Assembly (NCBI GenBank): GCA_008501735.1
Contig: QQUF01000033.1
Span: 62,001 to 126,000 of the forward strand
Direction: 5' to 3'
Length of the DNA: 64,000 nucleotides
Source of the DNA: Calditrichota bacterium
GTDB taxonomy: Bacteria; CLD3
The notes beneath the pieces were generated by a model, which had not been told where the DNA came from, did not search any database, and worked only from the letters and a program-made list of their open reading frames with translations. Positions 45,701 to 54,461 of the stretch are shown in pieces. Position 1 is the stretch's first letter, and every line of letters begins with the position of its first letter. Both the position numbers and the translations under genes were made by a program.

Positions 45701-45933
45701 TCTTTAAAATAATTAAAAGATTTTTGCCGAAATTTGTAAACAAATCTTAAAAGCGAGAAACGCTTCTTTTCAATAGTTTCAATTTTAAAATATTTGAAAC
45801 TTCTTTTAATTTCATTTGAAAATTGAAGAACTGCTTTTCCGACTTCTTGGTTTTCAAATTCAGAAATCTTAAAAACTAATTCTTTCGAGTCTTGAGTTTG
45901 AGAATTACCAGACTCTTGAATTTTATCAGACAT
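42796..45933 (-). CDS. Large coiled-coil P-loop ATPase of unknown function, paired with MscS
   Basis: The 1045-residue product is Lys/Glu-rich with no signal peptide. Residues about 1-690 are mostly predicted helix with long coiled-coil character (for example LDRLDTEEAKLEEILEIIENSKEKL), and the segment around 650-690 is basic. A P-loop domain follows: VLIGEVGNGKTSLINCAENL (Walker A near 725), VVIIENFENLFLRV (Walker B-like near 801, Glu instead of Asp), a sensor-like FWVVTVRKYAWSYF, and SPLNREEIEKLILVRHNV. The last about 110 residues look like a winged helix (HSSVTQSRLIVEALLVLGLI). The C-terminal layout resembles AAA/ORC-STAND proteins, but I recognise no named family. It is the first gene of a two-gene unit with mscS. 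Confidence 0.8.
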   Translation of the reverse strand: MSDKIQESGNSQTQDSKELVFKISEFENQEVGKAVLQFSNEIKRSFKYFKIETIEKKRFSLLRFVYKFRQKSFNYFKDLATFVEVESLQEDELREKIKSEIRKSRREMAEWFLNDFLYSFDEFDIPSQAELFEKLKNFLKKQDSDSFSIPQEQVRYNTQTGDSVFVNAGKLLKRKFKKGASRNIEVQKLKNIFENNFLADSCKELFILNDSSVFVLKFIEENIEVVIESTNEILDRLDTEEAKLEEILEIIENSKEKLSAETNNFVTKISESEQILSDNLIANLISHFGSFQNGISKCNTFEFSVSMELSKSEKHLEKTNEKNKNFLKKSEMFTDAFQNSIFANLYTYKLSSRIGAMLNEIIAEISQLKHDCIEKPLRHIVEITDKNFDKINSEFDYSNSGEEKKESVLSLVGEILVSISEAKEILQKAMDENKIKNQISEFILVLNNYVKNTRNIELTLKDKVRKADEIDYDCDYVELSLQGIVNLYLEKEVPENITQNYQKLTLELNNFLEELIRFEEIIRFNSELSQSELDSERVSKKRLKNAEDLVLGGIERAKMQMEEHLENIQKSEIEFSENVVSCLKNAFHKIKELVQTKSDVKTSFHLLKGGAKDKFDTSVKLVQTKANLYFSTAKRKLEIFYTLFKLKKKSITQRLGFEEFSKDEIIQIKDQTDIASVKKAKLPLIYSKLFNIEPLAAKNFLVARDSNIFGIRGAFMRWKESRDSNLVLIGEVGNGKTSLINCAENLIFENEEIIRINLKSSYHTEEGICKILCQAFEIEEQPEFELVKKLLFKQKKKVVIIENFENLFLRVVSGTSALKGLLGLISETSEKLFWVVTVRKYAWSYFEKIGKISAHFYYKINLSPLNREEIEKLILVRHNVSGFNLLFDEPQNATEQRKLKKIKDEKEKQKIIQENFFDTLLEISEGNPLLAIFYWLSSVSEGENNQINVKELVKLDFRFVNKLPQDYLYSLAAFIQHSELTLEEHSEIFHSSVTQSRLIVEALLVLGLIREEKKVNDKVSTLHYSLNPVVYTPIVNVLKSAKILN

Positions 45934-46034
45934 TCACAACCTACTACTAAATGATTCAGTAATTATAACAAATGAATTTTAAAAATTTTAAAAAAGATTT
46001 TAAGTAATTTCTGAGTTTTATTACTCGAAAACAA

Positions 46035-46706
46035 TTACCAAAATAGGCTTTTAAAATAAATTTTTACGAAGTTTGAGATGTCGCGTAAAGCTCGAATTTC
46101 GCTTTTTTCATCTCCATAAATTGTAGGAATCTCTATAAAGGAAATTTTGAAATTCCTTATTCCCGCTTTAATCAAAATCTCTGATTCTAACTCGTAACGA
46201 GAAGTCGTAAGTTCAATTTTACTAAGCATTTTTGTCGAATAAAGCCTAAAACCAGATTGACTATCTTCGATTTTTTGCCCAGTTCTAATTGAAAGCAAAA
46301 ATGAAGTAATCGTATTTGAAGCTCTTCTGTGCATTGGCATTGTTTGCAAGTCCTTCATTCTTGAGCCAACCACTAAATCAGAACTTGTTTTTTCTTGACA
46401 TTCTAAAAAGTTTGGGATTTTTTCAGGCAAGTGTTGAAGGTCGGAATCAATTGTTAAAACGAAGTCAAAATCATTTTTGATTGCCCACGAAAAGCCATTC
46501 TTAAGAGCTTCACCTTTACCAAAATTTTTTTCGTGTAACAAAGTTTTAGCTCCAAAAGATTCAGCTATCTCCAAAGTTTTATCTTTTGAGCCGTCATCAA
46601 CAACTAATATTTTATCTCTATAAGGAAGAATTTTAGAAACTCTTGAAAGCAATTCTTCAAGAGTTCTTTCAGAATTGAAAGCAGGGATTAAAACACAAAA
46701 ACTCAC
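46035..46706 (-). CDS. Family 2 glycosyltransferase (polyprenyl-phosphate sugar transferase-like)
   Basis: The 223-residue product has a GT-A fold: FCVLIPAFNSERTLEELL, the nucleotide-binding ILVVDDGSKDKT, and the metal-binding DFVLTIDSDLQHLPE. The block QSGFRLYS is typical of the DPM1/dolichol-phosphate mannosyltransferase-like subgroup. It has no membrane helices, so it is cytosolic or peripheral. It starts 3 nt after the PorZ-like gene stops, so the two are in one transcript. Sugar and acceptor are unknown. Confidence 0.9.
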   Translation of the reverse strand: MSFCVLIPAFNSERTLEELLSRVSKILPYRDKILVVDDGSKDKTLEIAESFGAKTLLHEKNFGKGEALKNGFSWAIKNDFDFVLTIDSDLQHLPEKIPNFLECQEKTSSDLVVGSRMKDLQTMPMHRRASNTITSFLLSIRTGQKIEDSQSGFRLYSTKMLSKIELTTSRYELESEILIKAGIRNFKISFIEIPTIYGDEKSEIRALRDISNFVKIYFKSLFW

Positions 46707-46709
46707 AAC

Positions 46710-49064
46710 CTACTCACGAATAATTGCAACCTTAGATACTGCGGAACTTTCTTGGAATCCGTTGTCATAAAGAATCACAACGTAAACTCCAGTGGCAACT
46801 AATTTGCCGTCTGCATTTTTAGAATCCCAAACAATATTCCCACCTCCAGAAGGTGCTTCCAAACTTCTCACAAAACGTCCTGAGGAAGTGTAAATTTTGA
46901 CTTCTGAATTTGAAGGTGCAGGTCGGATTGTAATTGAATTTGATTTGCTCGGTGCAATTCTTGCTGGATTTGGGAAAATGTCAATTTCAGAAAGTTCGTC
47001 AGGTGTTGGAAATTTTCCCGTTGAAAGAATTGCAAGACCTGAATTTGTAGCGATGAATGCTTTTGTGTCTTCACCTTCAGGAGTGAAAAATTTTATATCA
47101 TTAATTGCATTTTCAGGCAAAGGGCTGTTACTTGTAGAATAATTTTCGATAAAATCGTAAGTCCCAGGATTCAGGACGCTAATTCCTCTGTCAGTCCCAA
47201 ACCAAACCTTACCTGTTGGGTCAACTTCAACACAAAAAATATTATCGCTTAGAATTCGATTTCCAGGTAGACCAAAAATTCTTTCAACAAAAGGCGAATT
47301 CGCAGAAGTGTTCAGTCTGTAAGCTCCGTCTGGAGTTCCAACCCAACCTTCTCCATTTTGGTCAATTTCAAAATCTCGAACTTTACTATTTTCTAAGCCA
47401 TTGTTAGTTTTGCTAATTGTGTAGTAAAAATCATCACTTTGGTCATCAAAAGTGTAATTGTGTTCTACTTGAACAATTGGATAATCAAAGTCATTAGTAA
47501 AAGATGTAACCCAAGCGTGTCCTTGAAAATCAAATCGGATTTCTTCAATTGAAGTCGTGTAAAGCCCTTCCAAATTAGAAAGTGTAGGAAAAGGAGCAAC
47601 TTTCATTCCACCAAGTTTAGTTTTTGTAGTGTCATTTTTTACAACAACAACAACGTCTTTAGTCTCAGGGACAAGTTTATTCGAAAGCCAAATATTTCCT
47701 CTTGGGTCTTCTGCAATTCCTTGAACAATTACAAAAGTTGTATCTCCACTATTCAAAAATGCTCCGCTCAAAATATCTGTATAAAAATGTGTGTAAGTGT
47801 CTTTTGTTGCCTCATTCTGTTGAACTCTAACAACTCCCTTTCCAGGGTTTCCGAGCCAAATATTATTTTTGGAATCTGCGAAAATCTCAAAATGTGAATT
47901 TGAAATAATTTCTGGGGTATTAGCCGTATTTAGGTGATTCCAAATTCCATTTTCATAAGTCATTACCCCAAAAGAAATCGGCTTTTCTGGTGAACGACCT
48001 GTCAAAACCCAAAGTTTACCTTTTGTATCAACAGCGATTTTATCGAAAAAATTGGTAACAGGAACATTCAAAGCAATTTCAGACCATTCAGTCTCAAACC
48101 TAAAAAAACCTTCTTTTTCGGTTCCAACTAAAAAATCTCCATTTTCTAATTGAACTAAATCTATTGGATTTGGTAAATTTTCTCCACCCATAATTTGTGT
48201 CCAATTGTTCCCGTCAAATTTAAAGATACCAGCGGAAGTACAAGAATAAAGTTCGGAATTGATAACTTTAAGGGAGTTTATATTTCCTGATGGAGAATTA
48301 ATTTCTTCAATTTCTAACTGAGTAACACTTAAATGAGTATCTAAAGTCAATTGAAAACTAATTTTAAAAATGCCTGACTCTGTATGCAAAAAGTATTTAT
48401 TTTTGTTAGAGACAGAATCAAAGTTTTTGGTAATCGAAAAAATATCGTTTGCTGTTGGAAGTAAAAAAGATGTCCAATTATTCGGGTCTTGAATGTTTGG
48501 AACAGTTAGTAAAGTTATTGCTAACCCTTTTTCTGTTCCTACAAGAAGAATATCTCCATCTTTGTAAAAAGAATAAATTTGAGGCTCAGTTCCAATCGCA
48601 GTTCCAAAATTTTGAATTGACTCGAGTACTTTTAAATCAGTTCTTGAAATAATATTGATTTGATTTAAAGTTGCTGCAATAACGGTATCAGATTTAGCAT
48701 CAATTTGAATTACTTCACTTCCACCAAAGTCTGCAAAAGATTGGATTGTTCCCGAAGCAGAATCCCAAATTTTTATTTTACCACTTTCTTGGAAACCAAG
48801 CCAAGTTTTACCTTCTGAATCAATTGAAACAGCTGTTAAGTCCAATTCGGTTAGCCCATCGTTTTTAGAAATAATTTCAACAGAATTTCCATTTTCGGTT
48901 ACAAGACCTCCATCAGTCGCAGCAAACCATTTTCCATTTTTGAAATCTAAATCTTTTACTGAGTTTACAGAAGTAAAGACTTGCCAATTTGAAAAGTCTT
49001 GAGAAAAAAGAGTGGGAATTTGAAGACTCAAACACAAACCCCAAAGACACATTTTTTTGAACAT
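46710..49064 (-). CDS. PorZ-like two-propeller protein with T9SS-type C-terminal domain
   Basis: The 784-residue product has a signal peptide (MFKKMCLWGLCLSLQIPTLFSQ). It carries many two-component-regulator propeller blades, each with a W(x)G or WVG turn, for example AVSIDSEGKTWLGF, IFADSKNNIWLGN, VEVDPTGKVWFGTDRGISVL. A C-terminal sandwich follows (IDIFPNPARIAPSKSNSITIRP, WDSKNADGKLVATGVYVV). This matches PorZ of Porphyromonas in length (about 776) and order: two seven-bladed propellers and a T9SS-type end. PorZ works in the T9SS attachment complex that adds anionic LPS to cargo. That specific assignment is by architecture; other propeller proteins could look alike. Confidence 0.75.
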   Translation of the reverse strand: MFKKMCLWGLCLSLQIPTLFSQDFSNWQVFTSVNSVKDLDFKNGKWFAATDGGLVTENGNSVEIISKNDGLTELDLTAVSIDSEGKTWLGFQESGKIKIWDSASGTIQSFADFGGSEVIQIDAKSDTVIAATLNQINIISRTDLKVLESIQNFGTAIGTEPQIYSFYKDGDILLVGTEKGLAITLLTVPNIQDPNNWTSFLLPTANDIFSITKNFDSVSNKNKYFLHTESGIFKISFQLTLDTHLSVTQLEIEEINSPSGNINSLKVINSELYSCTSAGIFKFDGNNWTQIMGGENLPNPIDLVQLENGDFLVGTEKEGFFRFETEWSEIALNVPVTNFFDKIAVDTKGKLWVLTGRSPEKPISFGVMTYENGIWNHLNTANTPEIISNSHFEIFADSKNNIWLGNPGKGVVRVQQNEATKDTYTHFYTDILSGAFLNSGDTTFVIVQGIAEDPRGNIWLSNKLVPETKDVVVVVKNDTTKTKLGGMKVAPFPTLSNLEGLYTTSIEEIRFDFQGHAWVTSFTNDFDYPIVQVEHNYTFDDQSDDFYYTISKTNNGLENSKVRDFEIDQNGEGWVGTPDGAYRLNTSANSPFVERIFGLPGNRILSDNIFCVEVDPTGKVWFGTDRGISVLNPGTYDFIENYSTSNSPLPENAINDIKFFTPEGEDTKAFIATNSGLAILSTGKFPTPDELSEIDIFPNPARIAPSKSNSITIRPAPSNSEVKIYTSSGRFVRSLEAPSGGGNIVWDSKNADGKLVATGVYVVILYDNGFQESSAVSKVAIIRE

Positions 49065-49112
49065 TAAGTTCTTCCTTTTTGGTTAAAAAATTACCCGTAG
49101 AACCAAAACAGA

Positions 49113-49580
49113 TTAAATTTGCTCAAATAGATTTGCCATTTCAATTGCTCCCAAAGCAGAATCCCAACCTTTATTTCCTGCTTTTGTTCCTGCTCTTTCG
49201 ATAGCTTGTTCGATTGTATCAGTTGTAAGAACACCAAAAGAAATAGGAATATCAGTTTCAATACTTACGTTTGCAATTCCTTTTGAAACTTCTGCAGAAA
49301 CATAATCGAAATGTGGAGTTGCTCCTCGAATAACAGCTCCAAGACAAATTATTGCATTAAATTTTCCTGATTTAGCAATTTTCTTAGCTACAAGTGGAAT
49401 TTCATAAGAACCTGGAACCCAAAAGATTTCAATATTTTTTTCATCAACTTTGTGCCTTGTAAGACAATCAATACTTCCGCTAAGAAGTTTTGAGCCGATT
49501 AGTTCATTGAAACGACTTACGATTACCGCAAACTTATGATTTTCATTTGCAACCAAATTTCCTTGAGTAACTTTTAACAT
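49113..49580 (-). CDS. ribH: 6,7-dimethyl-8-ribityllumazine synthase
   Basis: RibH catalyses the penultimate step of riboflavin synthesis. I place the start at ATG 49580, giving 155 residues beginning [26 protein letters not shown] lies just upstream, and the longer in-frame extension to 49724 would run through a terminator hairpin. Motifs are [43 protein letters not shown] with the catalytic His in the PHFD turn, and [25 protein letters not shown]. The gene is isolated from other rib genes. No FMN riboswitch is visible in the leader. Confidence 0.97.
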   Translation of the reverse strand: MLKVTQGNLVANENHKFAVIVSRFNELIGSKLLSGSIDCLTRHKVDEKNIEIFWVPGSYEIPLVAKKIAKSGKFNAIICLGAVIRGATPHFDYVSAEVSKGIANVSIETDIPISFGVLTTDTIEQAIERAGTKAGNKGWDSALGAIEMANLFEQI

Positions 49581-49683
49581 AAAAACCTCTAAAATTGTAT
49601 TTTTCACTTTTTTGTTAACGCAAAAGTCAATTGAGAATTTCACGTCGGGCAAAGTTAGTAAATTTTTGAAAAATTCATTTGGG

Positions 49684-49729
49684 AAAAATTGAGTAGAGAC
49701 GTAACAGACCACGCCTCTACTCAATTTTT
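49684..49729 (-). terminator. Intrinsic terminator with GTAGAGACG-type palindrome core
   Basis: A 15-bp perfect stem (AAAAATTGAGTAGAG, 49684-49698 and 49715-49729) continues with CGT/ACG after one mismatch, around an 8-nt loop. It follows the lipoprotein gene by 23 nt on the minus strand and ends in TTTTT. Its core (TAGAGACG...CTCTA, 26 nt) resembles the palindrome at 61646-61671. Confidence 0.75.
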
Positions 49730-49751
49730 GTAAAATCTAGAAATGTTCAAA

Positions 49752-51365
49752 TTATTTATTTAATTCGATTCCGTTAAAAAGTGGGTTTTCAAAATTTTCG
49801 ATTTTATGAAAGATGTAAGGGCTTGAAGGACCTAAAACTGTGTCTCCAGAAGAGTTCCAGCCTAAATCCCAACTTGTAAGCAAAGTATCATAAATTTCAG
49901 TTTCCGAAGTCAAGTAGGCAACATTTGGAATTGAACTTAAGCATTCTTCCCCTTTTGTATTTCCAAGAAATCTATTTTTAGACTCTTCATAAATAAAATG
50001 AACATCACAGCCTTCAGCCCAAATTAAGTCATCTTGACTTAAACCATCAAAATCAGAAGGTGTTTCCCACGAACCTACAAATTCTTCTGGGTTCGAAAGC
50101 CTATAAATTCTATCGAAAAGACCATTATTTTCATAAGTTAAATGATAAATTCTTTGCCTGTAAGGACTGCTTTGGCTTTCAAACTGAGCTTGTTCTACAT
50201 AAACCCAATAACCGTCTTTCCTCTCACTCCAAATTGTCGCAATTTTCATTCTTACATCAAAGATATAAGGATCATTTGAATTTTGTGCTTGTTCTTCACT
50301 ACTGAAAGAACCTGTCAACCAATCAGAAAGTAAATCCAAATCTTTACTTTTACCAAACCCATTGATAGGAATTACAACTAATGAATCAGTTTGTGAGTTA
50401 CTTTTAATTACTAATGAATCAGAGTGGGCATTAGTACTAATTGGTAAAAAAGTTACATTGAATGATTGAGACTCATTTGGAAGAATTGACATTGGAGTTG
50501 CTGCATCTGTTTCAAATCCTTTAAATTCATTTAAAAAATAAATTTCAGTGACTAATAATTCAGAATTTCCTTCATTTCTTAATGTTATACTTTTTGAAAA
50601 TGATTCGCCAATCTCTGTATCCTCAAATTCTATATTTGGAGTATCTGAAATAATTTGGCTAAAGGCTTCGTCTGCATTTCCGATAAATACTGTATGTTTT
50701 GGGTTTGCTTGATTACTAAAAATACTCATTTCGGCACTTGCTTGTCCGATTGCTTGTGGTTTGTAAGTAAAATTAATAAAAGATGAATCTCCATTTGATA
50801 TTTCAAGAGCTGTTACTAAAGCTGTTTCAAAGTTTCTAGGAGGTGTAAATACAATATTTGAGATACGAACTGGTGAGTTTCCTAAATTTTTCACTTTCAT
50901 ATTTTTAGTAATTTCATTTGGAAAAACGACCGTTCCGAAGTCCAAAGTATCAATTTCAGTTCCAAGTAAAAAAGTTTGTGCTAGTCCTTTCCCTCTTAAA
51001 GTCATAATATTTGAACCACCTTTTGCATTGCTCGAAACCGAAAGTTTCCCTTCGTAATTAGTTACTGCATTTGGTGTAAAATTTATTTCAATTTTATGAT
51101 TCTCACCACTTTCTAAGATTACTGGTAAAGAATCATTAGAAACACTAAAAATTAATGAAGAATCAATAGAAATTGAGTTTACTTCTAAAGGAAGGTCACC
51201 AACATTTTCAATTGTTAAAAATTGTGATGTTTTAAAAGTTACAGGAATATCGCTAAACTCCAATACTGCTGGGTTAAGATTAATTTCTGGTTTGCTTTCA
51301 ATTTTGTCCTCAGAACAAGAGAACAGAAAAGTTAAACTCAGAAGAAATAAATATTTAAAATTCAT
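49752..51365 (-). CDS. Lipoprotein with choice-of-anchor D (ASH-type) Ig-like repeats
   Basis: The 537-residue product starts MNFKYLFLLSLTFLFSCSE, with a lipobox Cys near residue 17. At least three ASH-like sandwiches follow (about 25-130, 135-230, 240-340). Signature strands are LEFSDIPVTFKTSQFLTIENVGDLPLEV, LDFGTVVFPNEITKNMKVKNLGNSPVRI and IEFEDTEIGESFSKSITLRNEGNSELLV. The last 190 residues (LLSDWLTGSFSSEEQAQN onward) form a different domain I do not recognise. It follows the subtilase gene by 10 nt, so the two are probably co-expressed at the cell surface. Confidence 0.85.
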   Translation of the reverse strand: MNFKYLFLLSLTFLFSCSEDKIESKPEINLNPAVLEFSDIPVTFKTSQFLTIENVGDLPLEVNSISIDSSLIFSVSNDSLPVILESGENHKIEINFTPNAVTNYEGKLSVSSNAKGGSNIMTLRGKGLAQTFLLGTEIDTLDFGTVVFPNEITKNMKVKNLGNSPVRISNIVFTPPRNFETALVTALEISNGDSSFINFTYKPQAIGQASAEMSIFSNQANPKHTVFIGNADEAFSQIISDTPNIEFEDTEIGESFSKSITLRNEGNSELLVTEIYFLNEFKGFETDAATPMSILPNESQSFNVTFLPISTNAHSDSLVIKSNSQTDSLVVIPINGFGKSKDLDLLSDWLTGSFSSEEQAQNSNDPYIFDVRMKIATIWSERKDGYWVYVEQAQFESQSSPYRQRIYHLTYENNGLFDRIYRLSNPEEFVGSWETPSDFDGLSQDDLIWAEGCDVHFIYEESKNRFLGNTKGEECLSSIPNVAYLTSETEIYDTLLTSWDLGWNSSGDTVLGPSSPYIFHKIENFENPLFNGIELNK

Positions 51366-51375
51366 TTTTAAATCC

Positions 51376-54282
51376 TTAATGAATCAATGTCATTTTTTTA
51401 ATTTCTTGAAATTTACCTGCACTTAATTTGTAAAAATAAATTCCTGAAGAAACAAGCGAATTTTTAGAATCCGTTCCATTCCAAATCACAGTTCCTTTTT
51501 TTTCCTCAAGTTCAAATTCTTTAACTGTTTCACCCAAAATATTAAAGATTACTAATTTCGCATTTTCAGAATTCGCAATTTCTAATTCATAATTAATTGA
51601 AGTTGTTGGGTTAAAAGGGTTTGGATAATTTTGACTTAATTTGAAACTAAAAGGAGAATTGCTAATTTCTTTTGAATCTGCCAAAACGTCCCACCAAATC
51701 AGTAAGCTTTCCATAAAATTTTCTAATCCGCTAAGACTTGGGTTTGGGGATTCCAAAATTGCCGACAGTGAGAAACCAGAAACAACCGTTTTCCAATTTG
51801 TTCCAGAATTGTAAACAACTGCAGGAGAGAAATTAGAACTTACTCCGTAGTTAAAAGCGGTTGTTCCATTCAGGTTTATCATTGCATCTTTTCCATTTTG
51901 CTGAACTCCGTTCACTGAATAAAGTTTGTCGTTTCCAAGAGGGTCGTTTTGAACACTTTTGATAAAACTGTTAGTTGTGCCATTTGCATCAATTTGGATT
52001 CCAAAAACATTGGTTCCCAAAATTGTTCCTGTTAAACTATTTACAACATCTTCACCAGTAAGAAAAATATTTCCACCATTGTTCAAGAACGTTTCAATTG
52101 AATTCAAGTTTGCTGAATTCAAAGGATTTGTTCCAAAATCACCAGTTTCCCAAATTACATTTTTATAAATTAATTGATTCAAAGTGTCTGCAGAAATTTC
52201 ACCTCTTTCTACAACATTCCAATAGTAAAAAGGAATTTCCAAATCTTCTAAGGCAGTCAAATAATTCGCCTCATAATTTGCACCAGTGTCGTCGTCAATT
52301 AGCAAAACTTGAGTAGTTTTCAAGCTAAAAGTTTCTTGCAATGGATTTGAGTTTGCTACTACAAAAGTGTCAGGTAAAGATTTAATCTCAAAATTTAATT
52401 TTGGAACTAAACTTAAGTTAGAATAATTCAAAAATTCACTGTACGAAACAGGAATTTGAGAAAAACTAAAGTTACCGTTTACATCACTCTGCACTGTTAA
52501 TTTAACTTCGTCAATATTTCCATAATTGGCAAACAACTCAACTTTGACATTTTCAATTGGTTGAGAATTATCAGAAAGAATCGTCCCATTAAAATCTCCA
52601 AGAACTGAATTTTGTAAAACTGTATCTTGTTGAACAAATTCACCTAAAGTTAGATTTTTTGAAATGATAAGTGGCTCAAATCCGAATTTGAAAACCTTTA
52701 ATTCTTGTGTTCCCTGTGGAATCAAAACAGAATAATTTCCTAATGAATCTGTAGTTGTAATTTTACTCTGAGTTTCAACTCTTGCTCCTTCAATCGGATT
52801 TCCGAATGAATCTGTAATTTGTCCTTGGATTGTTCCACCAAGCAAATTGTAAGCACCTTGAATGTTTGGTCTAACTCCAATTTGTTTAAAACTTTGAGCT
52901 TGAGGTGAGCCTGAAGCCATAAACAAATCACGCAAATCTAACGCAGAAAGTGTTGCTGTTCCACCTGATACATTTTTGTAAAATCCTTGCAAACTTGCCA
53001 AAGCTCCTGTAACAATCGGTGAAGCAGAAGAAGTTCCACCAAAAGAATTTGTGTACTCTTGGTTAACATCATTTGTGCCAAAAGTGATTTCTCCATAACC
53101 TGCTGTGTAAACTCCAGAACCCCAACCACTTAAGTCAACAGTTTCACCGTAATTTGTAAACCATTCAGGAGCATTTGCACTTGGAGTTCCTGCTCCAATC
53201 GTAACTGCTCCGCTGTCGTTTGATTTCAAGAACCAATCATTGTATTCAGGAGCATCTAAATCTTGTTGTCCATTTCCAGCAGCCTGAATCACAACTCTTC
53301 CGTCACCTGTTGCTGTTTGGATTGCAAAATATGCACTAATGTTCCACTCGCAAGGAACTAAGCCAAATTGTGATGTTCCGCCAGTGTGATTTGGTCCAGG
53401 AATGTGAACTTCAAGTAAAATAAAATCACCTTGATTTATTGAAAGTGAAGTTACCATTATTGTATTTCCAAATGAACCTCCAGCAGCCCAAGAATGAACA
53501 CCAGCTGTTGCATCAGGAACAATTCCTGTAATTCCATAACCATTATCTTGTCCGACCATTTCACCAAGAACCGCAGTTCCGTGGTCAAAATCCGAACCAC
53601 TTCCAGGACTTGTTCCATTCAAAACATAATTTGGGTCAATACAATAATCTTCGTGATTCTCGTTCCAAGCATTCTCTAAGTCAATTATAACAATTCCTTG
53701 ACCTGTTCCACCAGGAATTGTCCAACCAAAATTTGCGTCAACACCAAGAGGTGCAGGACTTAAGTAACCTTGTGAACCTTGATAATTTGGAGTTGTCGGC
53801 GAAATGTCAGAAACGTTACAAACAGGAACTTTTGGAATCGGACAAGGAAAAGCAACTTCAACAAAATCTAAACGATTTAAGTCGTCAATTAAATTTTGAA
53901 CTTCGGTTTTCGTACTTTTCTCAAATTCGGCAATAAAGAATAAATTTAAATCAGGTAGGATTTTGTTAAGATTCTGCTCTGCTCTACTTCGAGACGCATT
54001 CAATTCTTCTTTTGGAGAAGTGTAAGATTTTCTTAGCAAAGTTAATTTTTGAGAATTTAAAACAGAATTTAACTGTTCTAATTTTTCAATATTTGTTGAG
54101 ATTAGTTTTCCATCTACAAAATCAAATCCTTCGTTCTCCCAAATTTTGAATTCAATTTTATCTAAGTAAACGCCTTCAGTAACAAGGCTTTGATTTGGAG
54201 AATAGTTTACAATTCTACGTTCAGTTGAAAATAAATCTTGGGTAAGTAGTAGTGCTAAAAAGAGACTAAAGACAATTTGCAT
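51376..54282 (-). CDS. Secreted subtilisin-like (S8) protease with T9SS sorting domain
   Basis: The 968-residue product has a signal peptide (MQIVFSLFLALLLTQDLFS), a propeptide region to about 170, and an S8 domain. Asp201 lies in GIVIIDLENAW, His234 in DHGTAVLGEMVG, Asn in IQAAGNGQQDL and Ser near 418 in FGGTSSASPIVTG. The catalytic Asp motif, IDLENAWNENHEDY, is atypical. A carboxypeptidase-regulatory-like domain follows (IQGQITDSFGNPIEGARVETQ), then a region with LLIDDDTGANYEANYLTALEDL that resembles a ThuA/GATase-like fold. The T9SS sorting domain (NYPNPFNPTTSINYE to KKMTLIH) closes it. Unlike the protease at 4426, this one has a clear T9SS tail. Confidence 0.92.
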   Translation of the reverse strand: MQIVFSLFLALLLTQDLFSTERRIVNYSPNQSLVTEGVYLDKIEFKIWENEGFDFVDGKLISTNIEKLEQLNSVLNSQKLTLLRKSYTSPKEELNASRSRAEQNLNKILPDLNLFFIAEFEKSTKTEVQNLIDDLNRLDFVEVAFPCPIPKVPVCNVSDISPTTPNYQGSQGYLSPAPLGVDANFGWTIPGGTGQGIVIIDLENAWNENHEDYCIDPNYVLNGTSPGSGSDFDHGTAVLGEMVGQDNGYGITGIVPDATAGVHSWAAGGSFGNTIMVTSLSINQGDFILLEVHIPGPNHTGGTSQFGLVPCEWNISAYFAIQTATGDGRVVIQAAGNGQQDLDAPEYNDWFLKSNDSGAVTIGAGTPSANAPEWFTNYGETVDLSGWGSGVYTAGYGEITFGTNDVNQEYTNSFGGTSSASPIVTGALASLQGFYKNVSGGTATLSALDLRDLFMASGSPQAQSFKQIGVRPNIQGAYNLLGGTIQGQITDSFGNPIEGARVETQSKITTTDSLGNYSVLIPQGTQELKVFKFGFEPLIISKNLTLGEFVQQDTVLQNSVLGDFNGTILSDNSQPIENVKVELFANYGNIDEVKLTVQSDVNGNFSFSQIPVSYSEFLNYSNLSLVPKLNFEIKSLPDTFVVANSNPLQETFSLKTTQVLLIDDDTGANYEANYLTALEDLEIPFYYWNVVERGEISADTLNQLIYKNVIWETGDFGTNPLNSANLNSIETFLNNGGNIFLTGEDVVNSLTGTILGTNVFGIQIDANGTTNSFIKSVQNDPLGNDKLYSVNGVQQNGKDAMINLNGTTAFNYGVSSNFSPAVVYNSGTNWKTVVSGFSLSAILESPNPSLSGLENFMESLLIWWDVLADSKEISNSPFSFKLSQNYPNPFNPTTSINYELEIANSENAKLVIFNILGETVKEFELEEKKGTVIWNGTDSKNSLVSSGIYFYKLSAGKFQEIKKMTLIH

Positions 54283-54383
54283 AAGATTTCCCTGAAACTT
54301 TGGTTAAGGTTTTAAAAGTTAAGGATAGAAAATTGAAAAGATAATTTTTATTCCAATTATTAACAAGTTCAATTTCTCTTGGA

Positions 54384-54452
54384 GTGAGAACCCGACTCAG
54401 AGTCGGAATCTCACAACTCTTCTGAGATTCTCACTCCCAGTGAGGCTCTCAG
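54384..54452. repeat. REP-like hairpin pair downstream of the RAYT gene
   Basis: Two 31-nt hairpins, 54384-54414 (GTGAGA-AC-CCGACT, loop CAG) and 54422-54452 (CTGAGA-TT-CTCACT, loop CCC), are separated by 7 nt. Each has 6 bp, a 2x2 mismatch, 6 bp and a 3-nt loop. The pair ends 9 nt from the transposase stop codon. Confidence 0.9.
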
Positions 54453-54461
54453 TTTCTAAAA

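Noticed and set aside
49581-49724. N-terminal extension of RibH
   Set aside because: It runs through a terminator hairpin, is not part of the RibH family, and a good ribosome-binding site precedes ATG 49580.
49581-49751. FMN riboswitch upstream of ribH
   Set aside because: The leader is short, with none of the conserved FMN-aptamer segments; it contains only the upstream gene's terminator.
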